Below, piece after piece: positions 22,801 through 34,484 of a stretch of DNA of 64,000 nt (position 1 is the stretch's first letter; each line of letters starts with the position of its first letter). The notes under the pieces were generated by a model that was given only the letters and a program-made list of their open reading frames with translations, did no database searches and was not told where the DNA came from. The stretch comes from Siderastrea radians (lineage: Eukaryota > Cnidaria > Anthozoa > Scleractinia > Rhizangiidae), in contig OZ024890.1 in NCBI GenBank assembly GCA_964017195.1, positions 25,475,701 to 25,539,700 on the forward strand. Direction: 5' to 3'. The position numbers and the translations under genes are program-made.

Positions 22801-25017
22801 CTCTCAAAACAGCATCCACGCTTCCTTCACCACTGAACGGTAAGATGCCGTGGCGTAACAATACAGTTGCTAATTTCATTTGACTTTAAGGCAAACAAAG
22901 TTGATGATCTAAGAAAACAGCGACAGAAGCGACTGGAAAAGAGCGGGAAACCTTAAAATAGTCTCATACAGGATGCATTTCTAGAATCTCTCAGGGCCTT
23001 TTCTCAAAAATTCCGAAGACGTTTTAAGGCAGAAAAACTATTCAGTTGTGCAGTAGTTCCAGGACCCGAAAGTCTCCTAACAGTTTTGACAAACACACGA
23101 CTGTGCATTACATGCAAGAATCAGAATCGTTCACGTACGTGGCAGCATACAGATATGTATGGCATTAACATTAGTGGACTTGCCGCCATAACATTATTTT
23201 GATTTCAATATGACTTTTAAGTCGTCTCAATCTGGTTTCTGTCGTGTGTAGGAATGGTTTCTCTAGAGTCCTTGATGGAAATAGTGAACAGAAGTAAAGA
23301 ATACCTGGAAAGTGAAACGCAAGCGAATATCACTTGGATGCGAGTTGATGAATTGACGACTCCGCGCACGCTTATTTATGGAAAGCCTGACCAGCTCACG
23401 CGTCTTTCGGTGCGACAGAAACAAAATCCACTGCCCTACATTCTGGGGATCGCAGGCGCTGGACTGATACTAGTTGTAGTGCTTTTTGTTGTGCGGTAAG
23501 AATGTCCTTCATTAAATGTAAAGAAGATCATCGCAGTTATGGACGCAACTGTTGCAGCTGCGAAAAGAAAGCCTGAAAAAGATCAGGCTTGTACGGGATT
23601 CGAACCCCTGACCTCTGTGATACCGGTGCAGCGCTCTTCTTTTTAAAGGGGCTTCCGCTCAGGTTGTTGAAAGACCTTGAAAAGTCGGGCAACGTCCTTT
23701 TTCTGGACGGTACTTACCCGAGCAATCATACTGGGAGATGGGGGTTGGTGTTGGGAAAAGAACATGGGAACTTGGGTGAAATTAAAGGTCTACGGCAGGC
23801 GAAAAAAGAGAGAAAGAGAGAGCGGGCAGTGGGAAAACTAAGAAAAAAAATAAGCAATGTTGCGAATATTTTGCGAAAAAAATCCAGAACCTGTGGACCC
23901 AACCAAAAGGAGGCCAGACTTCAGGTACATGTCATAATACACTGAGTGTGCTGATTAATCGAACATAGTGGAGCCAGTTCCTGGCCAACACATGATATTT
24001 TGAAAATCAATACTAGTCTGGAATTAACCCCTCTCTTTTCTTACAGTTTTTACGCGTTTTTTTTTCTGCTTTTACTGTCTTTAGAGCAAAAGTGGCAAAA
24101 AGGAACATGATCCATCCCTGCACTGATGATGATGATCTGCCGCCCTCCTCTTCTTTAAATTCGCAATATGAAGCAGACACTGTGGTCCTTCTTACCCGAG
24201 CGAAGGAAAAATATGTTTGCAAGGTAATGCAAGATGCCTTTTCTCCAACTTTTTCTTAATTCTTCAAGCATTTTATACCAGCCTGTTTGACACTGTAACG
24301 TCACAAGGTTTGCTCCTACATTTAAAACCACAATTTCAGTCAACCGAAGACAAAGAAGTAATATAGTCGACTGGTTTCAGTCGGTTAATATCACTTCAAG
24401 GATGTCTTAAATGCCTAATAGGCAAAAGTTTTCAGTGACTTCACAAATGCTTATAGCTTAACACAATCTGTGTTATCTGTTATCTCTCTGTTATTTCACT
24501 CTCTAGGTTATACAGACTATGTTTTCCCCACATTTGACTTCAAACTGCAACAGTACTGGTATCCACTTGTCTACTTCATGCCTGATAAATCCGAACCCAG
24601 GGCTTTGGAATCTGGAGTACAGCCCCTAGAATCTAGAATCTAGTAGCTGAATCCAAAATCCAGATTACGGGAATCTCATTAGTCTTAGAAATTGAAATCC
24701 CAAGGTGAAGAAACCTCCATCAAGGGCCATCTCAAATTAAATCCGAAAGCGCAAGGCGACGAACAACCTCGGCCCCAGGGCCCTCCCAATTTTAAAAAAA
24801 ATCCTGCGATCGAAGTCGGACGAAGAATTTAAATACCATTTCACAGTGATCTGGAGTGAACAGTCAGGAATCCAGATTCCAAGACCCTTTGGGTGCATGC
24901 TTGTCTATGTTATGATCACACCTTCCTTTTATTTTCTTACAGGGTAAAGAAAACACAGGCCTCAACATGGACTGGGGCTTTGACGTGCCTGAAGCCATTG
25001 AAGAAATATATTTATGA
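16898..25017 (+). CDS. Notch-ligand-like membrane protein with five tandem DSL units
   Basis: Proposed exons: 16898-16966, 19259-19543, 20213-22045, 22270-22379, 22739-22839, 23252-23495, 24085-24223, 24943-25017. All junctions are GT-AG with consistent phase, giving about 951 residues. Exon 1 encodes a signal peptide (VVLNFGILALIS). Exon 2 is an MNNL-like domain (VQLADFRNSQ, GGCCD, CDNYFRLCF), the N-terminal domain of Delta/Jagged proteins. Exon 3 holds five DSL units, then a Ser/Thr-rich stalk. Exons 4-6 encode a juxtamembrane domain with a few Cys, then a TM segment (YILGIAGAGLILVVVLFVV). The cytoplasmic tail of about 70 residues is acidic and ends EEIYL, which could bind a PDZ domain. EGF repeats of classical Notch ligands are absent. 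By family it should be a cell-surface protein; Notch binding is unproven. Confidence 0.85.
20393..20920 (+). repeat. five tandem DSL units
   Basis: The first unit has the full six-Cys DSL pattern (FCDANYF..DC, TYCAPRND, GHYTCD, CLSGWYGSNC). Four more follow, each with YC, GHYxC, C and a final WYGxxC. The terminal Cys of each unit stands where the second Cys of the next should be. The fifth unit ends WRWQKC and leads straight into the stalk. Unit length is about 33 residues. Three units carry the sequon NDS. Confidence 0.9.
21167..21945 (+). repeat. 165-bp tandem repeats encoding a mucin-like stalk
   Basis: Units begin at 21167, 21332, 21497, 21662 and 21827, exactly 165 bases (55 residues) apart. 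Each starts near a KDKE or NDKE motif and contains TTRVTTSST-like Thr/Ser runs and LVPTPS. The last unit is partial. The composition suggests a heavily O-glycosylated extended stalk. Confidence 0.9.
23520..23650 (-). mobile_element. tRNA-derived SINE
   Basis: The minus strand reads GAGCGCTGCACCGG, then GGGGTTCGAATCCC, a good pol III B box (about 23591-23604 on +). A short hairpin follows (AAGCCTGA..TTTTTCAGGCTT) and a tail. It lies in the intron after the TM exon of the first DSL gene. No tRNA cloverleaf can be formed. Confidence 0.7.
23648..23740 (+). mobile_element. Penelope-tail-like fragment
   Basis: GCTTCCGCTCAGGTTGTTGAAA followed by a stretch ending ACCCGAGCAATCATA lines up with the Penelope 3' tail at 2340-2420. 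The middle part differs (GACCTTGAAAAGTCGGGCAACG). It abuts the SINE head, so the two may form one composite unit on the minus strand. Confidence 0.5.
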
Positions 25018-27577
25018 AATGTAACTTAGGGGTCATCGTTCCTTGTAATGATCAATCAGGTCTGATTAACGAAAGGCAAGCAAGTTTCTCGGGTGCTTTC
25101 GATTTACAGTGATTAACAATACAGGTCAGCAGAACTGATATCGTGAGTGCCTTTAGGAGGTGGATGGTTTGATGCAACAACTTTCGGGTTCAGGTCTTAT
25201 TGATTCTTTCAACTAGCTGGAGCGGGTGAACTCGCGGTCTCGAGTAATCTAACGCTCGCGCACTATTGTTAAAGGGGATGAGGAAAGAAAATGCGTGAGC
25301 TCTTCACGCGTTTTACAATCACGTATTTTTTATCAAGGAGCCTGGAACAGGCAATAACTAACTGGAATTGGAATTTATTCCATGTTTTGCCACTTTGTAA
25401 GCGTCACGCCAGCTGGGATTCTTGAAAACATGTTTGTTTCTTCATTTAAGTGACATTCCTCTGGTTGGTTATCCCATTATCCGCTTAAAAAAAATCGCTC
25501 AGATTTTTTTTAGACTTGATAAGGCATCATGTTCAAGGCGACATCTTCGAAGTGTCTATATCGCATCAGACAAAACAGAAGAAAATAAGCAGTACACATA
25601 CTTTCGATGTAGTATAACGTTTTTATTCTTGTAAAAAATAGTAAGCCTCTTTTTTTAATCTATCAATCTGCATTGATAAAACGAGGTAAATTTAGACACG
25701 CGCTTTCATCTCATGACCGCTCTCATTACAGTCTAATTTGTAAACAAATGACCAGGGGTTTCTGTGAGACTCTAGGTACCAAAGCCTTGTAAAATATGTA
25801 AATATGTTCGTTCGTAGAGTATTAATTGCACAAATCTCACAACGTTTCTAGGATCTGGATCGCAGAAACCCCTAGTGACCATTTTAATGCAGCACCTCAT
25901 TTGCAAGACCAGTGATCTTCTCAAGTTGGTCAATTTAGCGGTGAATATGGAAGACCTAGTATGTCATGAGTTTGTCCCTATTTACATGTTAATCAGTGAA
26001 AGCTGCCATTGTTCAGTTAGAGCAAAGTTCACAGTTATCTTAAGGAATAATTTTGAAAATAAATTAGACCAATGTTAATGTTTTGCCTTTCCTGTTGTCC
26101 TCATTTGCGTTCGTATCCGTTTGTTGTGAAAAATCCGTTTCCTGTTTTATGGTAAAACACGGCAGATATCACAAATCTTTGTTTTAAACACCTGTACATA
26201 TTGGCCAGTTCATGTATGCCTCATTGAGCTGAACTACCTAGATCTTGAACAATGGCCCTTGCAACTCATAACAAAAAATATACCTCATTCCCCAGAAAAA
26301 AAAAACGTTATTGTCTTTTTCATTTGCTGCCAAAGCTTCGGTTTCTCATCCACATGCACCGCAATTTTACAACTATATGGATTTGATTTGATAAGACATT
26401 TGACCCGCAATACATCCTCGCTTTTCCCAGCAAGCGAAGCAAAGATATGCGTGATAAGATGATTAGATAATGCAGAGGGTCGCGTGAGAGTTTGAATAGA
26501 TCTAGACATGCAAAATATGTACACGTCTCTAAAAGGGAGGTGTCTACTGTTTTCTTTAAAATACCCATTTGACTTCTTTGTTCCAAGGAACCTGCACACG
26601 TCAAAACAACAACAACAACATACTTTTTAATATGCTTGAAACTCTGATAACATTTTTCTTCACGATCCAATCGGAGTGGGGCAACTTTCTATTTATGAGA
26701 CAACTCACCAGCCATGATGGGGTTAGCTCTCGAGTGACTGCAAAGGCTTCTCAAAGAATCCATAGCTTAAGAAAAGAAGAAAGTAAGAAAAAGCAAAAGA
26801 TTGAAAATAAATTTCTAAAATTCAGTAGCTCTCCTCGCTGAGGACCAAGATTTTAAAGTATGTACCCGAACCTCTCAGCGGAACATTCATTTGTTTGAAT
26901 ATAACACCGTAATTCAACGAAAACAGTTCAGGTTATCAACATTCTGTGTAACTTACTTAGGCCAAATTGGAAACGGTCTATTTATGCAGGTTAAAGGTTA
27001 GTTATGCTATTAGAAATTGTAATTTGTTTGTTTTTTAATTATGTTGCGGTTTTTTGCAATCGTTTCATTTTTACCTTGTTGGTGTCCGTTTCTTTTCGTT
27101 ATGAAAATCCGTTTCCTGTTTTACAGAAAACCACAAGACGCATAACAAATGTCTCACGTATCTCAATACTTGTCCCGGTTTTTTACAAACCCCTCTGACA
27201 AGGGAAAGCTTGAGAAAAAAGTGTCCCATTTTTTTTCAAAATTGCAAATCGTTTCTAACCTGACCATCCGTGGCCAAAAGCACTGTCAGTTGTTTACAGT
27301 TTCAATGGACTATTAGAGCAGTTTTGAACAAATCTGGACCATTAATTTGAGTTCCCATTGATACAAACATGTCTTTTGGCTAGCTTCTTAAATTCATACC
27401 AAAAATTGATGACATAGCTTCCGTAAGTTCCGTAAGCTTCATTGATGACATAGCTTCCGTAAGTAATTTCTAAAATTGCCACTACCTGCTATTCAGTTGT
27501 AGATCATGTACTGTGTGGCAGTGTTGCTATTTGTCCTAATCAGTCTCTCAAAAGGAGGTAACTACTAGGTCTGTTAC
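25018..27577. other. 3' untranslated and intergenic DNA
   Basis: The nearest clear AATAAA after the first DSL gene is at 26058-26063, which would give a 3' UTR of about 1 kb. The rest holds no supported gene. A 36-base unit containing GATGACATAGCTTCCGTAAG is duplicated at about 27408-27465. Confidence 0.4.
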
Positions 27578-27944
27578 TGCGCCTTTCAATAACATGCGGA
27601 ATCTAAAATTAAAAGCTCAACCGACAAATGCGTTTTTCGCTACCGTCAATCAAATGTACAAGAATAAAAATTTGAAGTTGATTTTTGCAATATTGATTTA
27701 TTTACTCGATTCGATTCAATAATCCACTTTTCAAACGAAAAATGAAATATTCAAAATAAAACTCCACCCGTTAGCCGAATATTGATTGGGCGAATGCCTG
27801 ACATCAACATCATGCTTCAGGGACGTGAGAATTTGACAGGTTTTCCCGAATTGTATTCCAACGGTCATCTGACTTTAAATTGTCGGTTGACATTTGTCGG
27901 TAGAGCTTTTAATTTTAGAGTCCGCATGTTTTTGAAAGGCGCAG
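27578..27944. mobile_element. 367-bp MITE with long inverted ends
   Basis: The left end CTGCGCCTTTCAATAACATG and about 35 further bases through ACCGACAAATG are matched inverted at 27891-27944 with few differences (CATTTGTCGGTAGAGCTTTT .. GGCGCAG). No target duplication is obvious. Confidence 0.7.
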
Positions 27945-28257
27945 CAATACTTATAGGATCTTTTTGTTTGAGCTAGACATCAAAAAGAAAGGATTTGACG
28001 AGAAGGGAAGGAAATGATATTATTCAAGTTTGACACTTAGCTGTTCTATTTGCCTTGCGCTGTAATTCGTGAAATAATGACAGCCTCAACCACGGTGACA
28101 GCAGTTACAAAGTGAAATAAAGTAAAGACTGATAAAAATGAAGTAAATCTTGGATTGGTGTATTGATATGAAAATCCCGCCTGAAAACCTTGCCTGAACA
28201 ATGCGAGATCAGCAAAACATACATTGCGAGTGATAGTGTGATCATTTCTGTTTGCAG

Positions 28258-29060
28258 ATTTTACACAGTTTGAGAAAGAGGGACTGCATTATCATAACTA
28301 CTTTCGCAAGATACACAATGCCCCCCAAATGACGTTAAACAAAGCAATGTGTGAACAGGCGGCTGCTTATGCTGCCAAACTTGCAAGCCAGCGACGACTT
28401 TGGCATTCATCAAGTGTAGAACGCAACGGAAACGGAGAAAATCAGTCAAAACGCTGTCTTCCTGAAGGATGGACTGAGCGGAGTGCTAAGGAGGCAGTTA
28501 CCTCATGGCAAGAGAGAGAGGGGGGACAGAGAAAAAGAGAGGGAGAGAGTTGAATCTTAGAATGCAATCGTTAAACGGTATTGTAGCCTAAGTCAATCCA
28601 TTTGATCCTCTGTGGAAGCGCGGGGAGAGGAGGGGGTGGGGGTGGGGGGTGACGCTTGGTGTTAGTGTTAGGGCTAGGCTCTAGGGTTAGGGTTAAGGTT
28701 CTACACCATCAGTCCGCCACCTTCATTCAAGATTTGGTAACCCGCTACTTGCCGTCTAGAACTCTCAGGTCATCTTCCACATTACGCCTGAATCCTGTTA
28801 ACTTTAATCTGAAGTCCTGTGAGTCTAGAGCCTTCGCTGTTTCTGCTCCTGACCTTTGGAACAGCTTACCTGATAACATCCGTTCATGTGACAATTTGAG
28901 TACTTTAAATCTAAACTTAAGACCTATCTTTTTAAAAAAGCATATCATTCTTAGTAGGATTAATTTTTGTTTATACATTAATTTAGCTTTTTAATTTATT
29001 CTTAACCTTTTGTAAAGCGCCTGGACCAGAACTGGATAGGCGCTATATAAAATTTAATTA

Positions 29061-29117
<57 letters not shown>

Positions 29118-30223
29118 AAGTTAGAGATATTCGTTTGACACATGACAAGAACTACAACACTTAAAGAATTGGTATATCTTGGGTGAAAACTTGAAAAGGA
29201 AGGAACTTCTTCAGAAAGAGTTTCTGGTACATTTTAAACATTCTTCTCAGGATTTAAGACGAACTCTCCGAACGTACTCATACTGGGTGTGTACTGGAAG
29301 AAATATAAAAATACTAGAATTTCCAGTGGTATTCGTGAATATCTGTGCTAACATTTAATTAGTTGTGCTTCAAGACTTGCTACAGTATCATCCCAAACAC
29401 TGGGCTTTTGTCTGTCATGGTATTTCTTTTCTGTCTTTTCACACGGTTTCCGTTTTTTCTCCACACCAACATCATTTTACTTCCTTTTAAAGGTACAAAG
29501 AGGTGTGTTCACGAGGATATAATTTTGGAAGCATTTACGGTCACAGCGGTACAAACCATTTTACCCAAGTTGTGTGGAAAGCTTCAACACAGCTGGGTAT
29601 TGGTAAAGTGGAAGTAGAAGAAAACAGATATAAATGTACCTACATCGTTGCCCGTTATGCGCCGATCAATTCGAAACTTCAACATCCCCCCCGGGCATAT
29701 CCCGGGCATTTGACTATGTATCTTGCCCGGGGAGAGGGGAATTTGAACGTTGTGTTGGAAGGGTGGCGAATTTGAACCGGATTTACCTCTTGTTCTGACG
29801 TAATAGGCACGTGAATTTTTTCGGTTTTTTGGGGGTCTGACGGATTTACAAGATAGAATTTCTCCTTTGTTAGTGAATAACTCTTTGAAAAGGGTCTTTA
29901 AAAGAAGATTGAAGGTGTCATTACGGCATATCTCTCTCTGAAAGGCATGTAAAGTGCTTGATTGAAGACCAAATTTGTCTTTGAGGAGAGGCAGTTCAGT
30001 ACTAATTGGTGGGGCATTTGAACGGCTTTCTTACTCCGAGGGGAGGGAATTTGAACAAGCCAATCTTCAAAAGTTCAAATGCCCGGGGGGTTGCCCGGGG
30101 GGGGATGTTGAACTTTCGAATTGATCGGCGCATTACAGTCCTGCAGGAAACCTGATGGGCTCTTATGCCCAAAACGTCTTGAAAGGTTCCTTTCAACCAT
30201 CCGTATGTAATAACCTGCACTGA
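28258..30223 (+). CDS. CAP/SCP-domain protein, last exon split by a MITE (partial)
   Basis: Exon 28258-28507 encodes EGLHYHNYFRKIHNAPQMTL, then CEQAAAYAAKLASQ, LWHSS and a GEN-like core (GNGENQS). These are the helix 1 and His-containing parts of the CAP fold. Exon 29493-29657 encodes GHFTQVVW-type sequence (here GTNHFTQVVWKASTQLGIGK) and CTYIVARY. Coding resumes at 30133 with SPAGNLMGSYAQNV and ends at TGA 30221-30223. Between them lies an inserted element (29658-30132) flanked by TTA. Without it the frame would be continuous; with it, translation runs about 40 codons into the insert and stops. The first intron appears to use a GC donor (TG|GCAAGA). Upstream exons were not found. The C-terminus resembles the short GAPR-1 group; its role is unknown. 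Confidence 0.8.
28690..29116 (+). mobile_element. 5'-truncated L2/CR1-like LINE with ATT-repeat tail
   Basis: The plus frame contains PSRTLRSSSTLRL and SRAFAVSAPDLWNSLPDNIR, the end of an ORF2 protein. The 3' end has TTTTGTAAAGCGCCTGGACC, GGCGCTATATAAAAT and a run of ATT at 29059-29116. It sits in the intron of the CAP gene in the same orientation. Confidence 0.85.
29658..30132. mobile_element. PIF/Harbinger-like MITE inserted in the CAP coding exon
   Basis: Terminal inverted repeats begin TGCGCCGATCAATTCGAAA and continue with TTCAACATCC and C/G-rich GGGCA motifs. TTA occurs at 29655-29657 and 30133-30135, a 3-bp target duplication typical of PIF/Harbinger (TWA). The inside has repeated GGGGAATTTGAAC and GGGCATTTGAAC motifs and no transposase. 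A larger, diverged relative is probably at 47965-48780. Confidence 0.8.
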
Positions 30224-30261
30224 AAAAGTCCCAGGCGAGTAATGAATCAGGCTAGGTAATT

Positions 30262-30267
30262 AATAAA
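30262..30267 (+). promoter_or_regulatory. poly(A) signal AATAAA after the CAP gene
   Basis: AATAAA lies 39 bases past the CAP stop codon, a plausible position for a compact 3' UTR. Confidence 0.5.
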
Positions 30268-30916
30268 TGTTTGAAATCTCGAAGTGCTAGATCGATCGCT
30301 ACTAGTCTTGCAAGAAGTCGTAACTTTTGATAAATTGGGGAGCCTTTTTTGTCATTGTCTTTAAGGTTTGATGGTCTGTAGTTTTTATGTTATAGAATGT
30401 GCGATATCAATTTTAGTTGTTGATTATAAAAAAGTCAGTTAGGGAGGATTTGTTTCATAGTTTTTGGCTTTGTTAGTCGGTAAGTTTTCAATTGCTTTAT
30501 ACCACTGAATCTTTATTTGAATCAATTAAACGTGGTTAATCAGTTTTCTAAAGAGTATCGACTTCAACATGATCTTTCGCTTAGTATTATTGCTAAGAAA
30601 TAGGTTCTGCATCGTCTTGAATGACGTAAGAAAGTTACTTTAATGCAATAAATGAATTTTAAAATAAAGCTGTATGAAATCTGAAACAATGCAATTACAT
30701 ATCTTTTATTGTACATGTTACCCCTTTGATGAAATTGGTATGTATCTTCAGCTCGGCCTGACAAAATGTTGCAAGATTTCAGGGACACCCAAAATTTAAG
30801 CAAAACACTTAAAATGTAATTTTCGGTATTAGACGGCTTTTAAAGGGATTTTTGCCTCAGCCAACACAGCACGGTCTGTTATATTAGGATTGTTTAGGTG
30901 AATGTTAACGCCGAAA
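30268..30916. other. intergenic, no gene seen
   Basis: AT-rich sequence between the convergent CAP gene and the PM20D2-like array. No coding signal. Confidence 0.4.
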
Positions 30917-31023
30917 TAGCCTGCATAACAAGCAGGGGTGTATTTAGCGGAGTGCGGAGCGTGAGACGATTTTTTTGTCTTGCGCTCCGCGCTCGGCCAA
31001 CTTAACGCCTATTATGCAGGCTA
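30917..31023. mobile_element. 107-bp MITE with TAGCCTGCATAA ends
   Basis: TAGCCTGCATAA and TTATGCAGGCTA form perfect 12-base ends. The interior has GCGGAGYGCGGAGCG-like inverted pieces around a poly-T. Confidence 0.7.
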
Positions 31024-31333
31024 ACACCGCCAAAACATTTTGGGAAACGGAATCTTTTCCTCCGAGCTGTTGTGGCTTTCAGAAAATATCAGCTGACCTT
31101 ATTCCGCACTCCAAACGGCATTTTTGACCCCCCGAGAACAAAAGGAAATGAAAAACGAGGTTACACAATAAACCACTAGTTTTTCGCCAAAAGTAAACCC
31201 GAATTTCAGTGGTATAGGTATCTAAGTCAGTGACTATATGCACATTCTCACATTTTGGACATAATTATTTATTTCCCATTTCACTCACATGTCTACTGAC
31301 ACAACTCTGTGTTATCATACTCGGACGGAGTCA
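31024..31333. other. downstream flank of the M20 pseudogene
   Basis: No coding region seen; it may include the old 3' UTR. Confidence 0.35.
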
Positions 31334-33918
31334 TCAGTGAGTTGCAGGGTGTGATTTCTCAAAGTCTTTAAATTTCCTGATTTTCTCCATCAATTGAGGG
31401 TTGTACATTACATCAACAACAGTCATGGCCATTGCCTTGCTTGAGATCAAGGGTTTCTCGTGAGCAATTTCTGTTATGGCTGCAGCTGTGAATGCGTGGG
31501 AATGACACCCAGCCTTAGTACCAATATCGTACATAACGTGAGTTGAAGGAATAATATGAAAGACATTTCCCATATCTGTTGATCCTCTTTCTCCATCAGC
31601 TGCTAAAGGATCGTACTTTACGCCAAAGGTCTCGGCATTAGCTTGATAAAGGCCTGCAAGGGTCACATTAGTATCCACATTGGAGTAGCGTATTGGATCC
31701 CATTCCACGGACACCTCACAACCTTTAAAAAAGACATAGCATAAAGAGACCAAACAGTGCTGAAAAATGGGCAGGCAAAAAATAAAAATAGGAAAATACT
31801 GGAAGAACTAAAAATAAAATTTTAAGCCTTTGATCTGTTAACAGACATTCATGTTCATCATTCAAGTACAAGGTGGGCTGCCCTAGATATCTAGTAACAT
31901 AACATCAGCCCCATAAACGTTTCTTCTTTCAGGTGCCAAAAATAACAGGACAGTAATTAATAATGGGCCCACAAAACATCAACCGAAAACACAAGTTTCA
32001 AGTTTCAAGGGCTTTTCAAGACTAATATATCATTTCAAATACTTGTTGATGCCCAATGCAAACTGATGAGACGATAATGATGACGACGTTGAGATGTGCC
32101 CATGGCTAATATTTACTAGAACAGTTTTATTAAAAGGCAACTGGCGGATTCTTCAAAGACGCTAAATGTGACGACTAATGCTTTATTTATATATTTGATA
32201 AGTAACTATACCAGTGGTTGTTGCCGCGGCTTGAAAACAACTTATGACCTTTTCCTTCAGCATTTCTAGTTCCTCAACAGTCATAGCTCTTATAACATAC
32301 TCAAGTTGAGCACGGACAGGAATAATGTTAGGTTTTACACCCCCCTCAGAGATGATGACATGCACACGCCATGTGGGTTTCAGCTGTTGTCGCAGTACCC
32401 TTATGTTGTTGTAAGCCATGACTGCTGCATCCAATGCATTGATACCTTCCCAGGGAAATGCTGCGGCATGAGCAGCGTGACCCTTATAGGTGACTGTGAC
32501 GCTCTCAGTGGCTAAACATTAGTTCAGGACATCTTCTTTGGTAGGGTGGACCATCATACAGATGTCAATATCTTTGAAGCAGCCATTGTTGATCATCAAA
32601 ACCTTACCCGCTTCTCATTCCTCGGCAGGAGTTCAAAGAACAACTATTTTGACCTTTGGCTTCTGGTTGACTGATTCCAAAGCAATTTTAAGACCTGCAC
32701 AGCAAAACAAGGGAAATCTTTCTAGGGATCCTTTCGGACAGCCTGCACGTACACACAAAGTTTTCCTTCCCGGTTGTCAGAAAATTGTGTCAACGCTACC
32801 ATGTCACGGTTAAAAATCGTGTCCCAGGTGATGTCACTTTTTCGAGGTTTTGAAGAACGTGCACCGATTGGCTCGAATTTGATCATGAAATTTCCATTGG
32901 CATAGCTGCCAATCAGATCATTGGTTTCAGTGAACATGGTTCATTGAGAGTTCATGTATGCAGAACAGATTCCGTGTTTCTAAAACCGGAAACTGAAGTT
33001 TCTGTTTGCAACTGTCAAGTTTTATTGTTGCCTTTTACACAAAATATCAAGCATAGCCACAAATTTTATAGCATAAAAATAGGCCAGAAAAAGGAAATCA
33101 CCGAGGCATTTATTCATTAAAAGAGTGCAAGCTTCCGTTATCATGGGTACCAGGGGCCTTTTTTCTTCCACTCGTGCTAGCTCGCTCGTGGCTCGCGCTC
33201 GGCCGGCGTTCGCCGAAAACCGGCAAACTCGAGCGGCAAAGCCTGAGGAAACAACTTCCTTTTGCTCGGGTCACAAGATCCTAATATAATATAAGAGACT
33301 ACCGGAACCGGAAACCGCCGTGGTAAGCTTTCGAATATTGCCAGAAATTTTCCAACTTTTTAGTACTTAGGTAGAGGTAAAGCTGTTCTCTCTTTCAGTT
33401 TAACTAAGGCCTATTTGGGCAACCCTTTTAAGTGGGCACTTTTAAATACTGAAACAACAAATTGTCTTACCTTTTTGTACACTGCAAGTGCAACTGAAAT
33501 ATTTCAAATAGTTTCCCCTTCAGACGCACTATCAATGGCGAGTGTCGATCCTTTATCCGGGAGTTATATTCTGTTTTACACTTACCTAAAGCTGCTGCTA
33601 CACCTGATTCAGCGATCAGATTGTGTCCACACGCGTGTCCTACTTCTGGTAAAGCGTCATATTCACAAATCAATCCAACTGTCAGACCTCCATCTTCACC
33701 AGTTTCAGCACGAAAAGCGGTGTCCAAAGTGTAATGGAGAGTCACATCGAAACCGCGCGCAGCAAAGAACTCCGTTAGTTGATCGTGGGCATATGTCTCC
33801 TTAAAGCAAAGCTCTGGGTTCTCCCATATTTTTTTGCTGAGATCATAAAAGTCAGCTGAATGGGAATCGATTGTTCTTTTGCTTTCTGCTTCAGGATTTC
33901 GGCCTGATCGCACGCCAT
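31334..33918 (-). pseudogene. PM20D2-like M20 peptidase, copy A (dead)
   Basis: Same three-exon plan as its neighbours: exon 1 33918-33586, exon 2 32694-32212, exon 3 31722-31334. Exon 1 is 333 bases instead of 334 because one base is missing near 33871-33874, which shifts the frame after about 15 codons. Exon 2 has in-frame stops at 32635-32633, 32616-32614 and 32521-32519, one of them inside the metal-binding Glu-Glu region. Exon 3 is open and even 12 bases longer than in the intact copies. Intron 2 has the donor GTATAG rather than GTAAG. The damage in two exons makes a functional enzyme impossible; exon 3 probably decays slowly because it is recent. Confidence 0.88.
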
Positions 33919-34121
33919 TTTGTGGTAGTGAGTTTTAGGAGGCCGTAGTAAAATCCTGTGACGGTCAGTTACTCACGACGGTCAACATGTGACTGCCGGC
34001 ATGGACACGTCACGGAGATGCTAATGTCTCGTGGTTAGTCTGTTCATAGGAAAAACAAAATAGAAAAGAGAAAAAAAAAAAGAAAAAAATTGTTGGTAAC
34101 AGTCTATATCGTAGGATCGTA

Positions 34122-34484
34122 GGCTCAGTCTCCAGCCGTGAGTGTCTCGAAGCGCCCCCGATTTTCGCCACCTTCACGGCTGGGCGCACGGGTTTGGTTA
34201 TTGTTTAGACTGACCAATCAGAGACAAGCCCCCTGAAATTTGCAAGGCAGAAGGCGCGGCATAATTTAGCGAGATTTCGTCTTTCTCTTGAAATTTCACA
34301 CTTTTAGGAGGACGTTTCAGGCATACTTTTCGCATTTCGCTTTTTTTCAAGACGATGACGTGTGGATTGTCTGCATGATTATTAAAATTGTAATGGCGTC
34401 ACGGACAACCAAACCCGTGCACCCGGCCGTGAAGGCGGCGAGAATCGCGGGTGCATCGAGACACTCACGGCTGGAGACTGAGCC
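34122..34484. mobile_element. 363-bp MITE with approximately 78-bp terminal inverted repeats
   Basis: The left arm starts GGCTCAGTCTCCAGCCGTGA and is matched inverted at about 34404-34484 with a few mismatches. TCTATATCGT occurs on both sides (34103-34112 and 34487-34496), a likely target duplication with small extra bases at the left edge. The arms could form a strong hairpin. Confidence 0.75.

Noticed and set aside
23591..23650. Possible functional tRNA on the minus strand
   Set aside because: B box is good, but acceptor and anticodon stems cannot be formed; it is a SINE head.
33415..33804. Plus-strand ORF of 129 codons over exon 1 of copy A
   Set aside because: Antisense shadow of a conserved peptidase exon; the same shadow appears over copy B at 42181-42483.
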